DNA of 64,000 nt from Pseudoxanthomonas sp. JBR18 (GTDB lineage Bacteria; Pseudomonadota; Gammaproteobacteria; Xanthomonadales; Xanthomonadaceae): NCBI RefSeq assembly GCF_028198165.1, contig NZ_CP116339.1, forward strand, positions 1,743,001-1,807,000, given 5' to 3'. Of the stretch, positions 15,171-24,939 are shown piece by piece; position 1 is the first letter of the stretch; each line of letters opens with the position of its first letter. Under the pieces are notes generated by a model. The model saw only the letters and a program-made list of their open reading frames with translations, ran no database searches and was not told the origin of the DNA. A program made the translations under genes and the position numbers.

Positions 15171-15887
15171 ATGAACAACGCGAATCAGCTTGAACCCCGC
15201 CCGCGCGTCCTGCTCGTCGGGGCGTCGCGTGGCCTGGGTGCGGCGATGTCGGCCGAACTTCTCCGCAGGGGTTGGGACGTCACCGGCACCGTCCGCGGGC
15301 ATGGCAGGACCGAACTGCATGACCTGGCCGATGCCCACGCCGGCCGCGTGGAGATCGAACAGCTCGACGTCACCGATCAGGCGCAGATCGCCGCACTGCG
15401 CGAGCGCTTGTCCGGTCGCAGCTTCGACATCCTGTTCGTCAACGCCGGTACCGCGAACACCCACCAGGAAGAAACCATCGCCGAGGTCTCCACCGAGGAA
15501 TTCACGCGTGTGATGGTCACCAACGCGCTCTCCCCGATGCGCGTCATCGAGGCGTTGCAGGACCTGGTGCCCACGCACGGGCTGATCGGGATCATGTCGT
15601 CGGGGCAGGGCAGCATTGCCGATAACGAGAAGGGTGGTCATGAGGTCTATCGCGGCAGCAAGTCCGCCCTGAACCAATACATGCGCAGCTACGCGGCCCG
15701 CCACGCAGGGGAATCGCGTGCCCTGTTGCTGCTGGCGCCCGGCTGGATCCGGACGTCCCTGGGCGGGCCGGAGGCACCATTCAGCCTGGAGGAGACCGTC
15801 CCCGACATCGTCGACACCCTGCTCTCCAAGCAGGGTAAACCAGGGCTGGAATATCTCGACCGCGTGGGCCGCGCCGTGCGTTGGTGA
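15171..15887 (+). CDS. Short-chain dehydrogenase/reductase
   Basis: A 238-residue SDR with cofactor motif GASRGLG (residues about 18-24), NAG in LFVNAG, and the catalytic YRGSK (Tyr-x-x-x-Lys). It is closely related to the SDR at 23969-24658: both share LRERLSGRS-D-LFVNAG, APGWIRT and a C-terminal VDTL...GKPGL-Y segment. I start it at ATG 15171 because GAGAGG lies 8 bases upstream. It is divergent from the LysR gene at 14120. The substrate is unknown. An amidohydrolase follows 160 bases downstream and may be co-regulated. Confidence 0.87.
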   Translation: MNNANQLEPRPRVLLVGASRGLGAAMSAELLRRGWDVTGTVRGHGRTELHDLADAHAGRVEIEQLDVTDQAQIAALRERLSGRSFDILFVNAGTANTHQEETIAEVSTEEFTRVMVTNALSPMRVIEALQDLVPTHGLIGIMSSGQGSIADNEKGGHEVYRGSKSALNQYMRSYAARHAGESRALLLLAPGWIRTSLGGPEAPFSLEETVPDIVDTLLSKQGKPGLEYLDRVGRAVRW

Positions 15888-16050
15888 CACGGGCAGATGC
15901 CGCGCATGTCAGCGCCGAACGACGGACGGTCGCTGGAGCCGCGGTGGCGGACCGTGATGCGCTGCACCGGGGCCGGGCGCTAGCCAAGGCGCCCGGCGCG
16001 ACCTGCCGCGGCAGAGACCAGGGTGGACTGAGTAAACGCCAGGAGGTTGC

Positions 16051-17022
16051 ATGAAATTGATCGGCATCGAAGAACACGTGCTGACCCACGACGTCCTCAA
16101 GGCCTGGAGCGCGGCAGGCCTGGAGGCCACCGATCCAAGCGTGGCGTTCCATTCCGGCGTGATCGAGGGCCGCCTGCTGGACCTGGGCAAAGGCCGGATC
16201 GAATTGATGGATGAAACCGGGCTGGACGTGCAGGTGCTGTCCCTGACCACGCCGGCGCTGCACGATCTCGGAGCGGACAGTGTGGAGCTGGCAAGACGCA
16301 CCAATGACGCGCTGGCGGCGGCTGTTGCCCGTCATCCGACCCGTTTCCAGGCGATGGCGACGCTGCCGATGGCCGTCCCCGAGGCCGCGGCCCGCGAACT
16401 GGAGCGCTGCGTCAGGACGCTGGGCTTCAAGGGCGTGCTGTTGTGTGGAAAGGTCGGCGAGCGCCACCTGGACGCTCCTGCCTTCTTTCCGGTCTTCCAG
16501 ACGGCGGCGGCGCTGGGCGTGCCGGTGTTCCTGCACCCCCGCGTGCCCGCCCCGTCGGTGCGGGATGCTTACTACTCGGGCTTCTCGCCGGAGGTCGATG
16601 CGGCGTTGGCCACCTACGGCCTTGGCTGGCATTACGACGCCGGCCTCCAGTTCATCCGCCTGGTCCTTGCCGGGCTGTTCGACCGCTTGCCGAGCCTGCA
16701 GGTGATCCTCGGTCATTGGGGCGAACTGGTGCTGTTCTACGCCGAACGCCTGGCCGCGATGGATCGTGTGTCCGGTCTTGAACATCCGATCGCCACGTAC
16801 CTGCGCAGGAACCTCTATGTCACCGCAAGCGGCATGTTCCTCCCGCACTTCTTGGAGCGTGCCGTGGCCATCGTCGGGGCCGAGCGGCTGCTGTTCTCGA
16901 CCGACTTTCCCTACCAGTACCGTCCAGGCCATGAGGCGAGGGCCTTTCTGGAGCGCTGCGGGCTCTCCGATCAATGCAAGGCCGGGTTCGCCCACGCCAA
17001 TTGGACGCGGTTGACCGGCTGA
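16051..17022 (+). CDS. Amidohydrolase 2 / ACMSD-like decarboxylase family enzyme
   Basis: A 323-residue metal-dependent TIM-barrel protein related to ACMSD and gamma-resorcylate/2,3-dihydroxybenzoate decarboxylases. The visible metal and active-site positions are IEEH at residues 6-9 (the E-x-H form of this subgroup), HP in VFLHPRVPAP (about 166), GHWGE (about 227) and STDFPY (about 286). The family carries out non-oxidative decarboxylation or hydrolysis of aromatic and related acids, and which one applies here is unknown. The ATG has a GGAGG ribosome binding site 5 bases upstream. It probably belongs with the SDR just upstream. Confidence 0.87.
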   Translation: MKLIGIEEHVLTHDVLKAWSAAGLEATDPSVAFHSGVIEGRLLDLGKGRIELMDETGLDVQVLSLTTPALHDLGADSVELARRTNDALAAAVARHPTRFQAMATLPMAVPEAAARELERCVRTLGFKGVLLCGKVGERHLDAPAFFPVFQTAAALGVPVFLHPRVPAPSVRDAYYSGFSPEVDAALATYGLGWHYDAGLQFIRLVLAGLFDRLPSLQVILGHWGELVLFYAERLAAMDRVSGLEHPIATYLRRNLYVTASGMFLPHFLERAVAIVGAERLLFSTDFPYQYRPGHEARAFLERCGLSDQCKAGFAHANWTRLTG

Positions 17023-17599
17023 AGCGTCACGCGCACGACAAGGAAGCGGACGCGCTCTTGGCCGCGGGTTGGCTTTACGCAGTGGCGCATGACCAGGCAC
17101 GGAAGCGTCGCGTCCATCAAGCGACGCAGGGCAATGGTCTTGCGGTCGCTTCCCGTTTTCCGGGTGCTTTGAGCGCTTGCATCTCGGCGGGAGCAGCCGG
17201 GGCGCGGCCCGAGCGGGCTAACTGGGGAGCGCGCATCGGGAGGCGATCCGGTGATCAGTCCCTTTCGCGCTTTCCCTCAGCCCCGGGGGATGGACGTCGT
17301 AATGGCCGTACGCCGAGCATGGGGCGCATGCGAGGGGACAACTGGAGACTTCAGCGCGCCATGACGATGCGTGCCCGTGGGGGCGACCGGTCGCCCCCGC
17401 GCTGTGACAGGTTGCGCTTTATGGTCGATCAGGCCCTCTTTTTGTCGGTTTAACGTTTCGTTACATTGCGTGATGTTTCGTTTTCGCTCTATGTTCGCTG
17501 CGCGCGGGCCGGTCGGCCGGCGCGCGTGGACAGGATGCAGGCGCCTTGGGTGGGCCCTGTCCGCCACGCCCTTCGCACATCCCCGGACGGAGCAGGCTG
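17023..17599. other. Long intergenic region with a 20-bp palindrome
   Basis: Nearly 580 bases with no convincing gene. At 17379-17398 there is a perfect loop-free palindrome, GGGGGCGACC/GGTCGCCCCC, which could be a protein-binding site or part of a terminator for the amidohydrolase unit. The AT-richer stretch at about 17445-17490 may hold the promoter of the glycosidase gene. Confidence 0.45.
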
Positions 17600-18442
17600 A
17601 TGAAAAGACATGGCGCGGTACGCAGTTCGTTGGCAACGATGGTGGGCACGGTGGCGTTGTTCACTGCGGGCGTGGGCTTGGCGGTGACGCTGCCGCCGGC
17701 CAATGGCAAGTTCGATTACCAGCTGGGCGGGGCGTACACGCCCAAGGCCGACGTGGCCATCGTGGACCGGGACCGCACCGATGCGCCGGCCACGGGCAAG
17801 TACAACATCTGCTACATCAACGGCTTCCAGACCCAGCCTGGCGAGACCGCGTGGTGGAAAAAGAACCATCCGGACCTGCTGGTCAAGAAGAACGGCAAGT
17901 ACCTGGAAGACCCCAACTGGCCGGGCGAGCTGCTGTTCGACACCTCCACGGCGGCCAAGCGCACCGCGCTGATGCAGGTGGTGGGCCCGTGGATCGACGG
18001 CTGCGCGGCGGCAGGCTTCAACGCGGTGGAGCCGGATAACCTGGATTCGTGGACGCGCTCGTCGGGTCTGTTGAAGCGGGCCAACAATGTGGCCTTCGCC
18101 ACGCTGATCGCCGCACGCGCGCACCAGGCCGGCCTGGCGGTGGCGCAGAAGAACGCGCCGGAACTGTCGCTGCAGGGCTATACCAAGATCGGCTTCGACT
18201 TCGCCATCGCCGAGGAATGCCAGGTGTGGTCCGAGTGCGAGGACTACACCGATGTCTACGGCAAGCAGGTCTACGAGATCGAATACAACGACGTGACCGA
18301 GGACGCCGACGGCAACCCGGTCGATCCGATCAGCTTCTACAACGCGGCTTGCAAGGCGCGCGGCCAGAACATCTCCGTGATCTACCGCGACCGCGCGGTG
18401 ACCACGGACACCGGCGCCGGCTACGTCTACAAATCCTGCTGA
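17600..18442 (+). CDS. Secreted glycoside hydrolase, GH114 (endo-alpha-1,4-polygalactosaminidase family)
   Basis: A 280-residue secreted protein. A signal sequence with a long hydrophobic core (residues about 10-30) is followed by a (beta/alpha)8-type domain. KYNICYINGF near the N-terminus, the ELLFDTS segment, GFNAVEPDNLD (the conserved acidic segment) and IGFDFAIAEECQVWSEC with YGKQVYEIEYND match GH114, the family of Pel-type polygalactosaminidases. It probably degrades a galactosamine-containing exopolysaccharide outside the cell. The start at ATG 17600 gives the proper basic N-terminus. No pel genes are adjacent. Confidence 0.82.
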   Translation: MKRHGAVRSSLATMVGTVALFTAGVGLAVTLPPANGKFDYQLGGAYTPKADVAIVDRDRTDAPATGKYNICYINGFQTQPGETAWWKKNHPDLLVKKNGKYLEDPNWPGELLFDTSTAAKRTALMQVVGPWIDGCAAAGFNAVEPDNLDSWTRSSGLLKRANNVAFATLIAARAHQAGLAVAQKNAPELSLQGYTKIGFDFAIAEECQVWSECEDYTDVYGKQVYEIEYNDVTEDADGNPVDPISFYNAACKARGQNISVIYRDRAVTTDTGAGYVYKSC

Positions 18443-18448
18443 GCGACG

Positions 18449-18470
18449 CCGGGCGCGGGGAGGCGCCCGG
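18449..18470 (+). terminator. Hairpin after the GH114 gene
   Basis: A perfect 8-bp stem CCGGGCGC/GCGCCCGG with a 6-base loop lies 6 bases after the stop codon. There is no T tract, so it is a probable but unproven terminator. Confidence 0.5.
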
Positions 18471-18801
18471 CCGACCGCCGCCCAGACCTGTGCGGCGGCG
18501 GCCGCGCATGCGGTTGGCTGCGCGTCCAAGAGGCAAAGGCCCAGCGCGCCATGTAACAGTTGTAAACGTCTGTGTCGGGCGCGACACCAGCGCCCCGCGC
18601 GCCGGCGCCATACTCGCCCGGCCGCCCGCGGCTGGCTGCAATGGCGCTCGGCGGTGCGTGACACCACGACCTTGTGGTGATGCGCGCGCGACCTCTGCAG
18701 CTGTGGCCAGCGGGCCGGATCGATGACCCGGTGCCACCGGGTGCGGATCCGCACGCGCCGGACCGTCGGCGCCATCCCCTTGCATGCACAGGAAAACCAA
18801 C
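18471..18801. other. Intergenic region upstream of the MBL-fold gene
   Basis: About 330 bases without a supported gene. It must contain the promoter of the following metallo-hydrolase. No operator-like repeat was recognised. Confidence 0.4.
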
Positions 18802-19683
18802 ATGGACCTGAGGACCGAATCCAGGGTGTACACGGTGGGCGAGGCGAGCGTCACCCGCATCACCGACCGCGTGCTGGACACGTTGCGCGGCCCGGACATC
18901 TTTCCCGACTGGACGCACGAGGCGGTGCGGGACCACGCCCAGCCCATGCGGCCCGAGCACCTGGGCGAAGACGGCGAGCGCCTGCTGATGAGCGTGCACA
19001 GCTGGCTGGTGCGCGTGGGCGGCAAGACCGTGCTGGTCGACACGGGGATCGGCAATGGCAAGTCGCGACCGTTCAACCCGATCTTCCACCAGCTCAACAC
19101 CGACTACCTGCGCAGGCTGGCGCACGCCGGTGTGACGCCCGAGGCGGTGGACATGGTGCTGCTGACCCACCTGCACGTGGACCACGTGGGCTGGAACACC
19201 ATCAATGTCGATGGTGCGTGGGTGCCGACTTTTCCCAACGCACGCTACGTCTATGCGCAGGCCGAAGAGGATTTCTACGCCAGCGACGAAGGCGCGTCGC
19301 GCCGAATGGTGTTTGACGACAGCGTGCTGCCGCTGATCGAGGCAGGCCTGGTCCAGCGCATCGGCGATGGCGGCGGCGCGGTCGATGCGCACTTCCACTT
19401 CCATCCCACGCCCGGGCACTGCGTGGGCCACATGTCGATCGGGCTGGCGTCGGCGGGTGCGTCGGCGCTGTTCGGCGGCGATGTCATGCACCATCCGCTG
19501 CAATTACGGCATCCGGCGTGGAACGCGGTCTTCTGCGCGGAGGCGGAGCAGGCGCGGCGCTCGCGCGCCTGGGCGCTGGCGTACGTGGCCGACACGCGTG
19601 GGCTGTATTTCAGCTCGCACTTCGCAGGGACCTCGGTGGTGCAAGCCAAGGGGCCGGACCCAGCGCAGTGGGCTTTTGTTTGA
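18802..19683 (+). CDS. Metallo-beta-lactamase-fold hydrolase
   Basis: A 293-residue MBL-fold protein without a signal sequence, so cytoplasmic. The metal motif THLHVDHVGW is at about residues 121-130, with further ligands in PTPGHCVGHMSIGL, GGDVMHHPLQL and the late SSHFAGT. The arrangement resembles quorum-quenching lactonases and other MBL hydrolases that act on lactones or esters, so a lactonase role is possible but not shown. I use ATG 18802 because AGGAAA precedes it. A start 18 bases earlier is also open. Confidence 0.86.
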   Translation: MDLRTESRVYTVGEASVTRITDRVLDTLRGPDIFPDWTHEAVRDHAQPMRPEHLGEDGERLLMSVHSWLVRVGGKTVLVDTGIGNGKSRPFNPIFHQLNTDYLRRLAHAGVTPEAVDMVLLTHLHVDHVGWNTINVDGAWVPTFPNARYVYAQAEEDFYASDEGASRRMVFDDSVLPLIEAGLVQRIGDGGGAVDAHFHFHPTPGHCVGHMSIGLASAGASALFGGDVMHHPLQLRHPAWNAVFCAEAEQARRSRAWALAYVADTRGLYFSSHFAGTSVVQAKGPDPAQWAFV

Positions 19684-19825
19684 GCGGTTCGCCGGCTGCG
19701 TGGCGGCGCTGCCCCGGCCGGCAAGGCGCCAATGACCTGCATGGTCGTCCGCCATCGGCAGCACCAGCGGCGTGCATGTGCCAGGCACTGACGCCCGGAC
19801 GCGTATGGCCGGCTGGCCCCGTGAT

Positions 19826-20629
19826 TCAGGCATTGGTATCGCGATACCGGGCATTGACGAAACAGTACACGCCATAGGCCACCAGCCCCAGCGCGACCAC
19901 CAGCAGCAGCCAAGGCCCAAAGGGTTGCTGGGCCAGCGTCGTGAGCGCCCCGCCCAGGCCCTTGGCCTCACTGGGGTCGGTCTGCAGCGCCGCCAGGCAC
20001 AGGAATCCGCCAATCATCAGGAAGACCAGCCCACGCGCCGAGAGCCCCCAGCGGGCGATGCCCTCGGCCCACTTGAGTTGATGGGCCGGCATGTCCTCGG
20101 TATGCCAATGCGCGCGATAGCTGCGTTTGATGGCGCGGCGGAACTGGGCCACGCCCACCAGCGCGATGATGATCCCCACCAGGCCGATGGCGATCAGCCC
20201 GCCCTCATGCTGCATGACCATGGCGGTGCGCTGCGGAGTGCTGGAGGAATCGCTGCTGCTGTGCATCAGCAGGCTGATGCAGCGCCAGGCCAGCGCCGCA
20301 TAGCTCAGGCCGCTGATGACGAACCCGGCGCGCATCAGCAGGCCCTTGGCACCGTTGCCCTTGTTTTCCGAATCGAGCACGGCCTGGATCAGCCGCCAGG
20401 CGGTGTAGCAGATCAGGCCCACCGCCAGGAACACCAGCAGCGTGGTGCCCATGGGCTGGGCGGCCATGTGGGTGATGGCCTCCGAGGCACCGCCGCGTTG
20501 ACCGCCCAGGCCGAACGCCGCCATCGCCGCCAGCCCGCCGATGAGCAGGTAGACCACGCCCTTGGCGGTGTAGCCGATCCGGGCAGCCACGGTGACACCG
20601 CGCTGCGTGTTCCCACTGGGGTGTTCCAT
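19826..20629 (-). CDS. DUF1206 integral membrane protein
   Basis: A 267-residue protein made of three similar units of two transmembrane helices each. Each unit carries a GYTAKGVVYLLIGG / GLSYAALAW / GLSARGLVFLMIGG type start and a LL-VAVGL-CYTAWRL / LVALGLVAYGVY type second helix. The triplicated pattern is the hallmark of DUF1206. The function is unknown. It sits in the inner membrane, transcribed alone on the minus strand. Confidence 0.87.
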   Translation of the reverse strand: MEHPSGNTQRGVTVAARIGYTAKGVVYLLIGGLAAMAAFGLGGQRGGASEAITHMAAQPMGTTLLVFLAVGLICYTAWRLIQAVLDSENKGNGAKGLLMRAGFVISGLSYAALAWRCISLLMHSSSDSSSTPQRTAMVMQHEGGLIAIGLVGIIIALVGVAQFRRAIKRSYRAHWHTEDMPAHQLKWAEGIARWGLSARGLVFLMIGGFLCLAALQTDPSEAKGLGGALTTLAQQPFGPWLLLVVALGLVAYGVYCFVNARYRDTNA

Positions 20630-20838
20630 GCCGAGTCCTCTGCGTTGGGGCAGGCGATTGCGCCACTGGCCGTGCCAACGCGCATCACGCTACCGCCCGG
20701 CTCGGAAGGTGACGTGATGTGCGGGCCTCGGCACCCCGCGCCGTGCTGAAGGGGCGACATGGACTGCGTGTCCGCGTGGACCGCAGACGCGCGTTGCCGG
20801 CTCGATCCAGCCACGCGCGCCACCAGCGATGCGCGCAG

Positions 20839-21597
20839 TTACACCTGCGCCTGGCCCCCATCGACGAACAGCTCCGCACCGTTGACGAAGCTGGCATCGT
20901 CGGAGGCGAGGAACACGGCCGCACGCGCGATCTCGATCGGCTCGCCCACGCGTCCCAACGGCACCTGGGTGGCCAGGAAGTCCAGCAGGCCCTGCTGCTG
21001 GCCGGCGTCCGGACCGGCCAGTTCCACCAGCCCGGGCGTGCGCGTCGGGCCAGGCGCCAGGATGTTGAAGCGCAGCTTGCGTGCCTTGTCGACTTCGAGA
21101 ATCCAGTTGCGGACCAAGGCGCGCACCGCCGCCTTGGACGCGCCATAGACGCTGAAGCCCGGCGAGCCGGTGGAACCGGCGGTCGAGCCGGTGAGCATGA
21201 CCGAGGCGCCCTCGGCCAGGACCGGCAGCAGCGCCTGCACCGTAAACAAGGTGCCCTTGACGTTGCGATCGAAGGTGTCATCGAAGTGCGCTTCGGTGAT
21301 TTCCCCCAAGGGGACCAGGCTGCCGCCGCCTGCGTTCACGAACAGCACGTCGAGGCGGCCGTGGTCGGCCTTGATGGTCTGCGCCAGATGCGCGAGTTCG
21401 CCGAGTTTGGCCGAATCGACCTGGATACCTTTCGCATTGGCGCCGATCGAGGCCACCGCAGCATCGAGCTGTTCCTTGCGGCGACCGGTGACGTACACCG
21501 TGGCCCCTTCGAGGGCGAACTGGCGCGCGGTTTCCAGGCCGATGCCGGTAGTGCCGCCGGTGACCAGGGCGATCTTGTTGTTGAGCTTGAGTGACAT
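20839..21597 (-). CDS. Short-chain dehydrogenase/reductase
   Basis: A 252-residue classical SDR: TGGTTGIG near residues 14-21, VNAGGG near 90, the catalytic YGASK (Tyr-x-x-x-Lys) near 150, and the usual C-terminal FVNGAELFVDGG. It belongs to the group annotated as oxidoreductase or 3-oxoacyl-ACP-reductase-like. The start is ATG 21597 (MSLKLNNKIALVTGG). It is divergent from a LysR gene 97 bases away, which probably controls it. The substrate is unknown. Confidence 0.88.
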   Translation of the reverse strand: MSLKLNNKIALVTGGTTGIGLETARQFALEGATVYVTGRRKEQLDAAVASIGANAKGIQVDSAKLGELAHLAQTIKADHGRLDVLFVNAGGGSLVPLGEITEAHFDDTFDRNVKGTLFTVQALLPVLAEGASVMLTGSTAGSTGSPGFSVYGASKAAVRALVRNWILEVDKARKLRFNILAPGPTRTPGLVELAGPDAGQQQGLLDFLATQVPLGRVGEPIEIARAAVFLASDDASFVNGAELFVDGGQAQV

Positions 21598-21668
21598 GAG
21601 GAAAACCTCGACAAGTGGTAGGTGACCAACAAGGTATCGACCCCACATCCGCAACAAAATAGAATCAT

Positions 21669-21687
21669 CTGAAAGCCATCGTTTCAG
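21669..21687. promoter_or_regulatory. Inverted repeat in the LysR/SDR divergent gap
   Basis: CTGAAA and TTTCAG separated by 7 bases lie just before the LysR ribosome binding site. The spacing fits a LysR-type T-N11-A box, with autoregulation the likeliest use. Confidence 0.45.
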
Positions 21688-21694
21688 GAATGTC

Positions 21695-22603
21695 ATGTCC
21701 AAGCTTCCCGACTTCGAAGGCCTCGCGCTGTTTGCCAAGGTCGCCGAATGCCGCTCCTTCGCCGCCGCGGCGCGGGAACTGGACCTCTCGGTGCCCACGG
21801 TGTCGCGCGGCATCGCCAGGCTCGAGACGCGTCTGGGCGCACGCGTGTTCAATCGAACCTCGAGGCAACTCGCACTGACCGGGTTCGGCCAGGATCTGTT
21901 GGGGCGGGCGACCCAGCTGTATCGCGATGCAGAAGAAGCCGAGGCCGTCGCACGCGACCAGTCCGCGTCCCCGCGTGGCACCGTCCGCCTCGCCGTGCCC
22001 ATGAGTTTCGGCGTGCGCTGGATCGCGCCCCTGCTGCCCGGCCTGTTCGAGCGCTACCCGGAGCTGTCGCTGGACCTGCACCTGTCCGACGCGGTCGTGG
22101 ATCTGGTCGGGGACGGCTTCGACGCAGGCCTGCGCATTGCCTCCCTGCCTGATTCGACGCTGGCCGCGCGGCGCCTGTGTCAGGTCTCGCGCTACACGGT
22201 GGCCGCACCGAGCTATGTCGCCCGCTACGGCCAGCCCGGTCACCCGCGCGATCTGGATCCGGCGCACTGCCTTGCCTTCGCGCTGCGCGCCGGGGGCGAT
22301 GTCTGGCGCCTCAGCAACGGGCGCAGGAAGGAAACCGTGCACCCCCTGGGCCGCCTGCGTGTGACCAATTCGGAAGCGTTGCTGCCCGTGTTGCTGGCGG
22401 GCCATGCCGTCGCCGCGCTCCCCGAGTTCATCGCCGCCGAGTACCTGCGCGACGGGCGGCTCGTGCCACTGTTGACCCAGTGGAAGCAGTCGGACGGCGG
22501 TCTGTACTTCGTCACCCCCACCACACAGAACCGGCCCGCGAAGGTGGAAGCGGTGGCCCGCTATTTCATCGAGATGTTCGCCGCGCCGCCGTGGCGGCAG
22601 TGA
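21695..22603 (+). CDS. LysR family transcriptional regulator
   Basis: A 302-residue LysR regulator. The HTH is in FEGLALFAKVAECRSFAAAARELDLSVPTVSRGIARLETRLGARVFNRTSR (residues about 7-57). The effector domain has VRLAVPMSFG and LDLHLSDAVVDLVGDGFDAGLRI, as in the CrgA/DmlR-like branch. It is divergent from the SDR at 20839-21597, which is the likely target. The ATG follows an AGGA. Confidence 0.9.
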   Translation: MSKLPDFEGLALFAKVAECRSFAAAARELDLSVPTVSRGIARLETRLGARVFNRTSRQLALTGFGQDLLGRATQLYRDAEEAEAVARDQSASPRGTVRLAVPMSFGVRWIAPLLPGLFERYPELSLDLHLSDAVVDLVGDGFDAGLRIASLPDSTLAARRLCQVSRYTVAAPSYVARYGQPGHPRDLDPAHCLAFALRAGGDVWRLSNGRRKETVHPLGRLRVTNSEALLPVLLAGHAVAALPEFIAAEYLRDGRLVPLLTQWKQSDGGLYFVTPTTQNRPAKVEAVARYFIEMFAAPPWRQ

Positions 22604-22693
22604 GGACAGCGCCAGCAGGGCCCTCGCGGTGCTGATCAGGCAGCTGGTCTACAGCGTTCGCAGATCCGGAGCAGCAGACGCGCGCTGATCGGG

Positions 22694-23620
22694 CTACATC
22701 AGCCTGACTCCGCTTCCCGAATCGCGCGTGATCTGCAGGCAGAAGTCCAGGAATGCGCGCACCTTGGCTGGCGGATGCCGACGCGAGGGATAGATCGCGT
22801 AGAGCGGGAACACCTCATCCGGCCAGTCAGGGAACAACTCCACCAACGCACCGGACGCCAGGAGCGGCTGCAGGCCGAGCGACATCAATTGGGCAATCCC
22901 TGCCCCTGCCACGCACGCATTGATCATCGTCCCCACGTCCGTAAGCAGCAGCGTTCCGCGCGTTGCCACCGGCAGGGTCACCCGGCCTTTCTGAAATTCC
23001 CAGTCAAAGGGATGGCCGGTCTGCGGATCGCGAAATTGCAGGCAATCATGGGCTTCCAGTTCCTGCGGCGTGGCGGGCCTCCCGCAGCGCTCCAGGTAGG
23101 ACGGTGCGGCGACGGTGAGGATGCGGGTTTCCAGCAGGCGTCGCGCGACCAGCGATGAACTCGGCTGGGGACCGAACCGGACCGCCACGTCCACGCCATC
23201 GGACACCAGATCGCCGATCACCTCGCGGGTCAACACCTCGATGTGCAGGTCCGGATAGCGTTGGCAGAACGCGGGCAGATGCGGCGCCATGACCAATGCC
23301 GAGAAGAACGGATCGACCTGCACGCGCAACCGCCCTTCGACACGGTGGGCGGCTCCCGAGGCACGCCCGGCGGCCATCCCGATCGCCTCCAGGTGCGGCA
23401 TCACCTCCTCATAGAACCGCTGGCCTTCGGAGGTCAGCCGGAGCGAGCGCGTATTGCGGTCGAACAGGCGAATCCCCACGCTCGCCTCCAGGCGGGCGAT
23501 CGCACGGCTTACACCAGAAGGCGACATCTCCAGGCGCTCGGCCGTCCTGGCAAAACTCCCCGCTTCGACCACCGCCGCCAGCAGACTCACGCCACCCAGC
23601 AATCGACCATCGAACTGCAT
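22694..23620 (-). CDS. LysR family transcriptional regulator
   Basis: A 308-residue LysR regulator of the DmlR/CrgA-like branch. The HTH has LLAAVVEAGSFARTAERLEMSPSGVSRAIARLEASVGIRLFDRNTRS (about residues 10-57) and the effector domain has LRVQVDPFFSALVMAPHLPAF and HIEVLTREVIGDLVSDGVDVAVRFG. The start at ATG 23620 sits behind AGGAG. It is divergent from the SDR at 23969 across about 350 bases and is its probable regulator. Confidence 0.9.
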   Translation of the reverse strand: MQFDGRLLGGVSLLAAVVEAGSFARTAERLEMSPSGVSRAIARLEASVGIRLFDRNTRSLRLTSEGQRFYEEVMPHLEAIGMAAGRASGAAHRVEGRLRVQVDPFFSALVMAPHLPAFCQRYPDLHIEVLTREVIGDLVSDGVDVAVRFGPQPSSSLVARRLLETRILTVAAPSYLERCGRPATPQELEAHDCLQFRDPQTGHPFDWEFQKGRVTLPVATRGTLLLTDVGTMINACVAGAGIAQLMSLGLQPLLASGALVELFPDWPDEVFPLYAIYPSRRHPPAKVRAFLDFCLQITRDSGSGVRLM

Positions 23621-23968
23621 CACCTCTCCTGGCCAAGACACGCCCGCAGGCGCAACTCACGACTTCAGCGCGCTGGCCATACGGCCGACTCGTGCATTCA
23701 AGTCAAGAGTCTACTTCCCTGGATTCGCTTCAGTCCCAGGCCAGCGCCTTGCATGATGGCTGCGTCCTGTGACCCCACTGCTCGGGGTAGCGCACCGCCC
23801 CGGTGAGCCCCGTGCCGCCGGCCGCCCCTGGAGTCCGTCCCGCTCCGCGCGGGAGGTCACGCATGACACCACGCGTGCCGCGCACGGCGTCTCGGCCGTC
23901 CACCCTGAAATCCAGACGGCCCTGCCTGATCGGCGGTCCAACCGGCCGCCCAACCCCGGAGACCTTCC
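23621..23968. other. Divergent regulatory region between LysR and SDR genes
   Basis: About 350 bases with no supported gene. It should contain both promoters. No clear inverted repeat of operator type was found by eye. Confidence 0.4.
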
Positions 23969-24658
23969 ATGCCCCCCAAGAACACCATCCTCATCATCGG
24001 CGCCTCGCGTGGCCTGGGCCTGGCCCTGACTGAAGCCTTCTGCCAGCGCGGCTGGCACGTCATCGCCACCACCCGGGCCCCGTCCGCGGCGCTGGATGAA
24101 GTCGCCCAGCGCTTCCCCGCCAGCCTGGAAGCCGAGCGCGTCGACCTTGCAGAGGCCACCAGCGTCCAGGCCCTGCGCGAACGCCTCTCCGGCCGTTCCC
24201 TGGACATGCTCTTCGTCAACGCCGGCATCGCCAAGTCGATCACCGCCACCGCGAGCACGGCGCCCCAGCAGGACTTCCTGGACATGATGCTCGTCAACGC
24301 CTTGGGACCCATGCGCCTGATCGAGCTGTTCGAACCCGTGGTCGCGCCCCACGGGACGATTGCGGCGATGTCCTCCGAGCTTGGCAGCATCACCCAAAAC
24401 AGCGGTGCCTGGGATCTCTATGCCTCGACCAAGGCCGCGCTCAACATGCTGATGAAGTGCTTCGCTGCGCGGCGTCCCCACGATGGCCGCGCGATGCTCG
24501 TGGTGGCCCCGGGCTGGATCAGGACGGACATGGGCGGTGACGAGGCGACCTATTCGATCGAGGAGGCCATCCCGCGCGTGGTCGACACGCTGGAAAAGAA
24601 CCACGGCCGCCCAGGCCTGCGTTACGTCGATCGCTTCGACGCCACGCTGCCCTGGTAG
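23969..24658 (+). CDS. Short-chain dehydrogenase/reductase
   Basis: A 229-residue SDR with GASRGLG (about residues 11-17), LFVNAGIA, a catalytic YASTK (Tyr-x-x-x-Lys), and a C-terminus lacking the usual GG-V-DGG ending. It is a paralogue of the SDR at 15171-15887, sharing LRERLSGRS-D-LFVNAG, the PMR-IE segment, APGWIRT and G-PGL-Y-DR. Both resemble the cell-to-cell-signalling CsgA-like short SDRs. The substrate is unknown. Confidence 0.87.
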   Translation: MPPKNTILIIGASRGLGLALTEAFCQRGWHVIATTRAPSAALDEVAQRFPASLEAERVDLAEATSVQALRERLSGRSLDMLFVNAGIAKSITATASTAPQQDFLDMMLVNALGPMRLIELFEPVVAPHGTIAAMSSELGSITQNSGAWDLYASTKAALNMLMKCFAARRPHDGRAMLVVAPGWIRTDMGGDEATYSIEEAIPRVVDTLEKNHGRPGLRYVDRFDATLPW

Positions 24659-24861
24659 CGATCGACGGGCATCGGGATCGTCGCCGGACGAGCACCTGGA
24701 TCCGCTGGTGACGCCCGGCGTGGACCGACGCCATCTCCAGGATGATGCAAGCGCTCGGACGGGGCGACGTGAGACGGTTCAGTGCGCGCCACCGTCGTAC
24801 CGGCACGTCGTGCGGATTCGCGCCAACCTGCCCTCGTGATCCAGATCCCCAGCCCGGGCAA

Positions 24862-24896
24862 ATAAAAACGGCGCCAGGGTGTTGCCACCCGGCGCC
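24862..24896 (-). terminator. Rho-independent terminator for the small basic protein gene
   Basis: On the minus strand a strong GC stem (GGCGCCGGGTG ... CACCCTGGCGCC, one bulged base) is followed by GTTTTTATTT. It ends the transcript of the 24940-25038 gene. Confidence 0.88.
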
Positions 24897-24939
24897 GCCG
24901 CTGTCCCGCAAGCCGATCAAGCCGGCCGGGGAAAGCCGC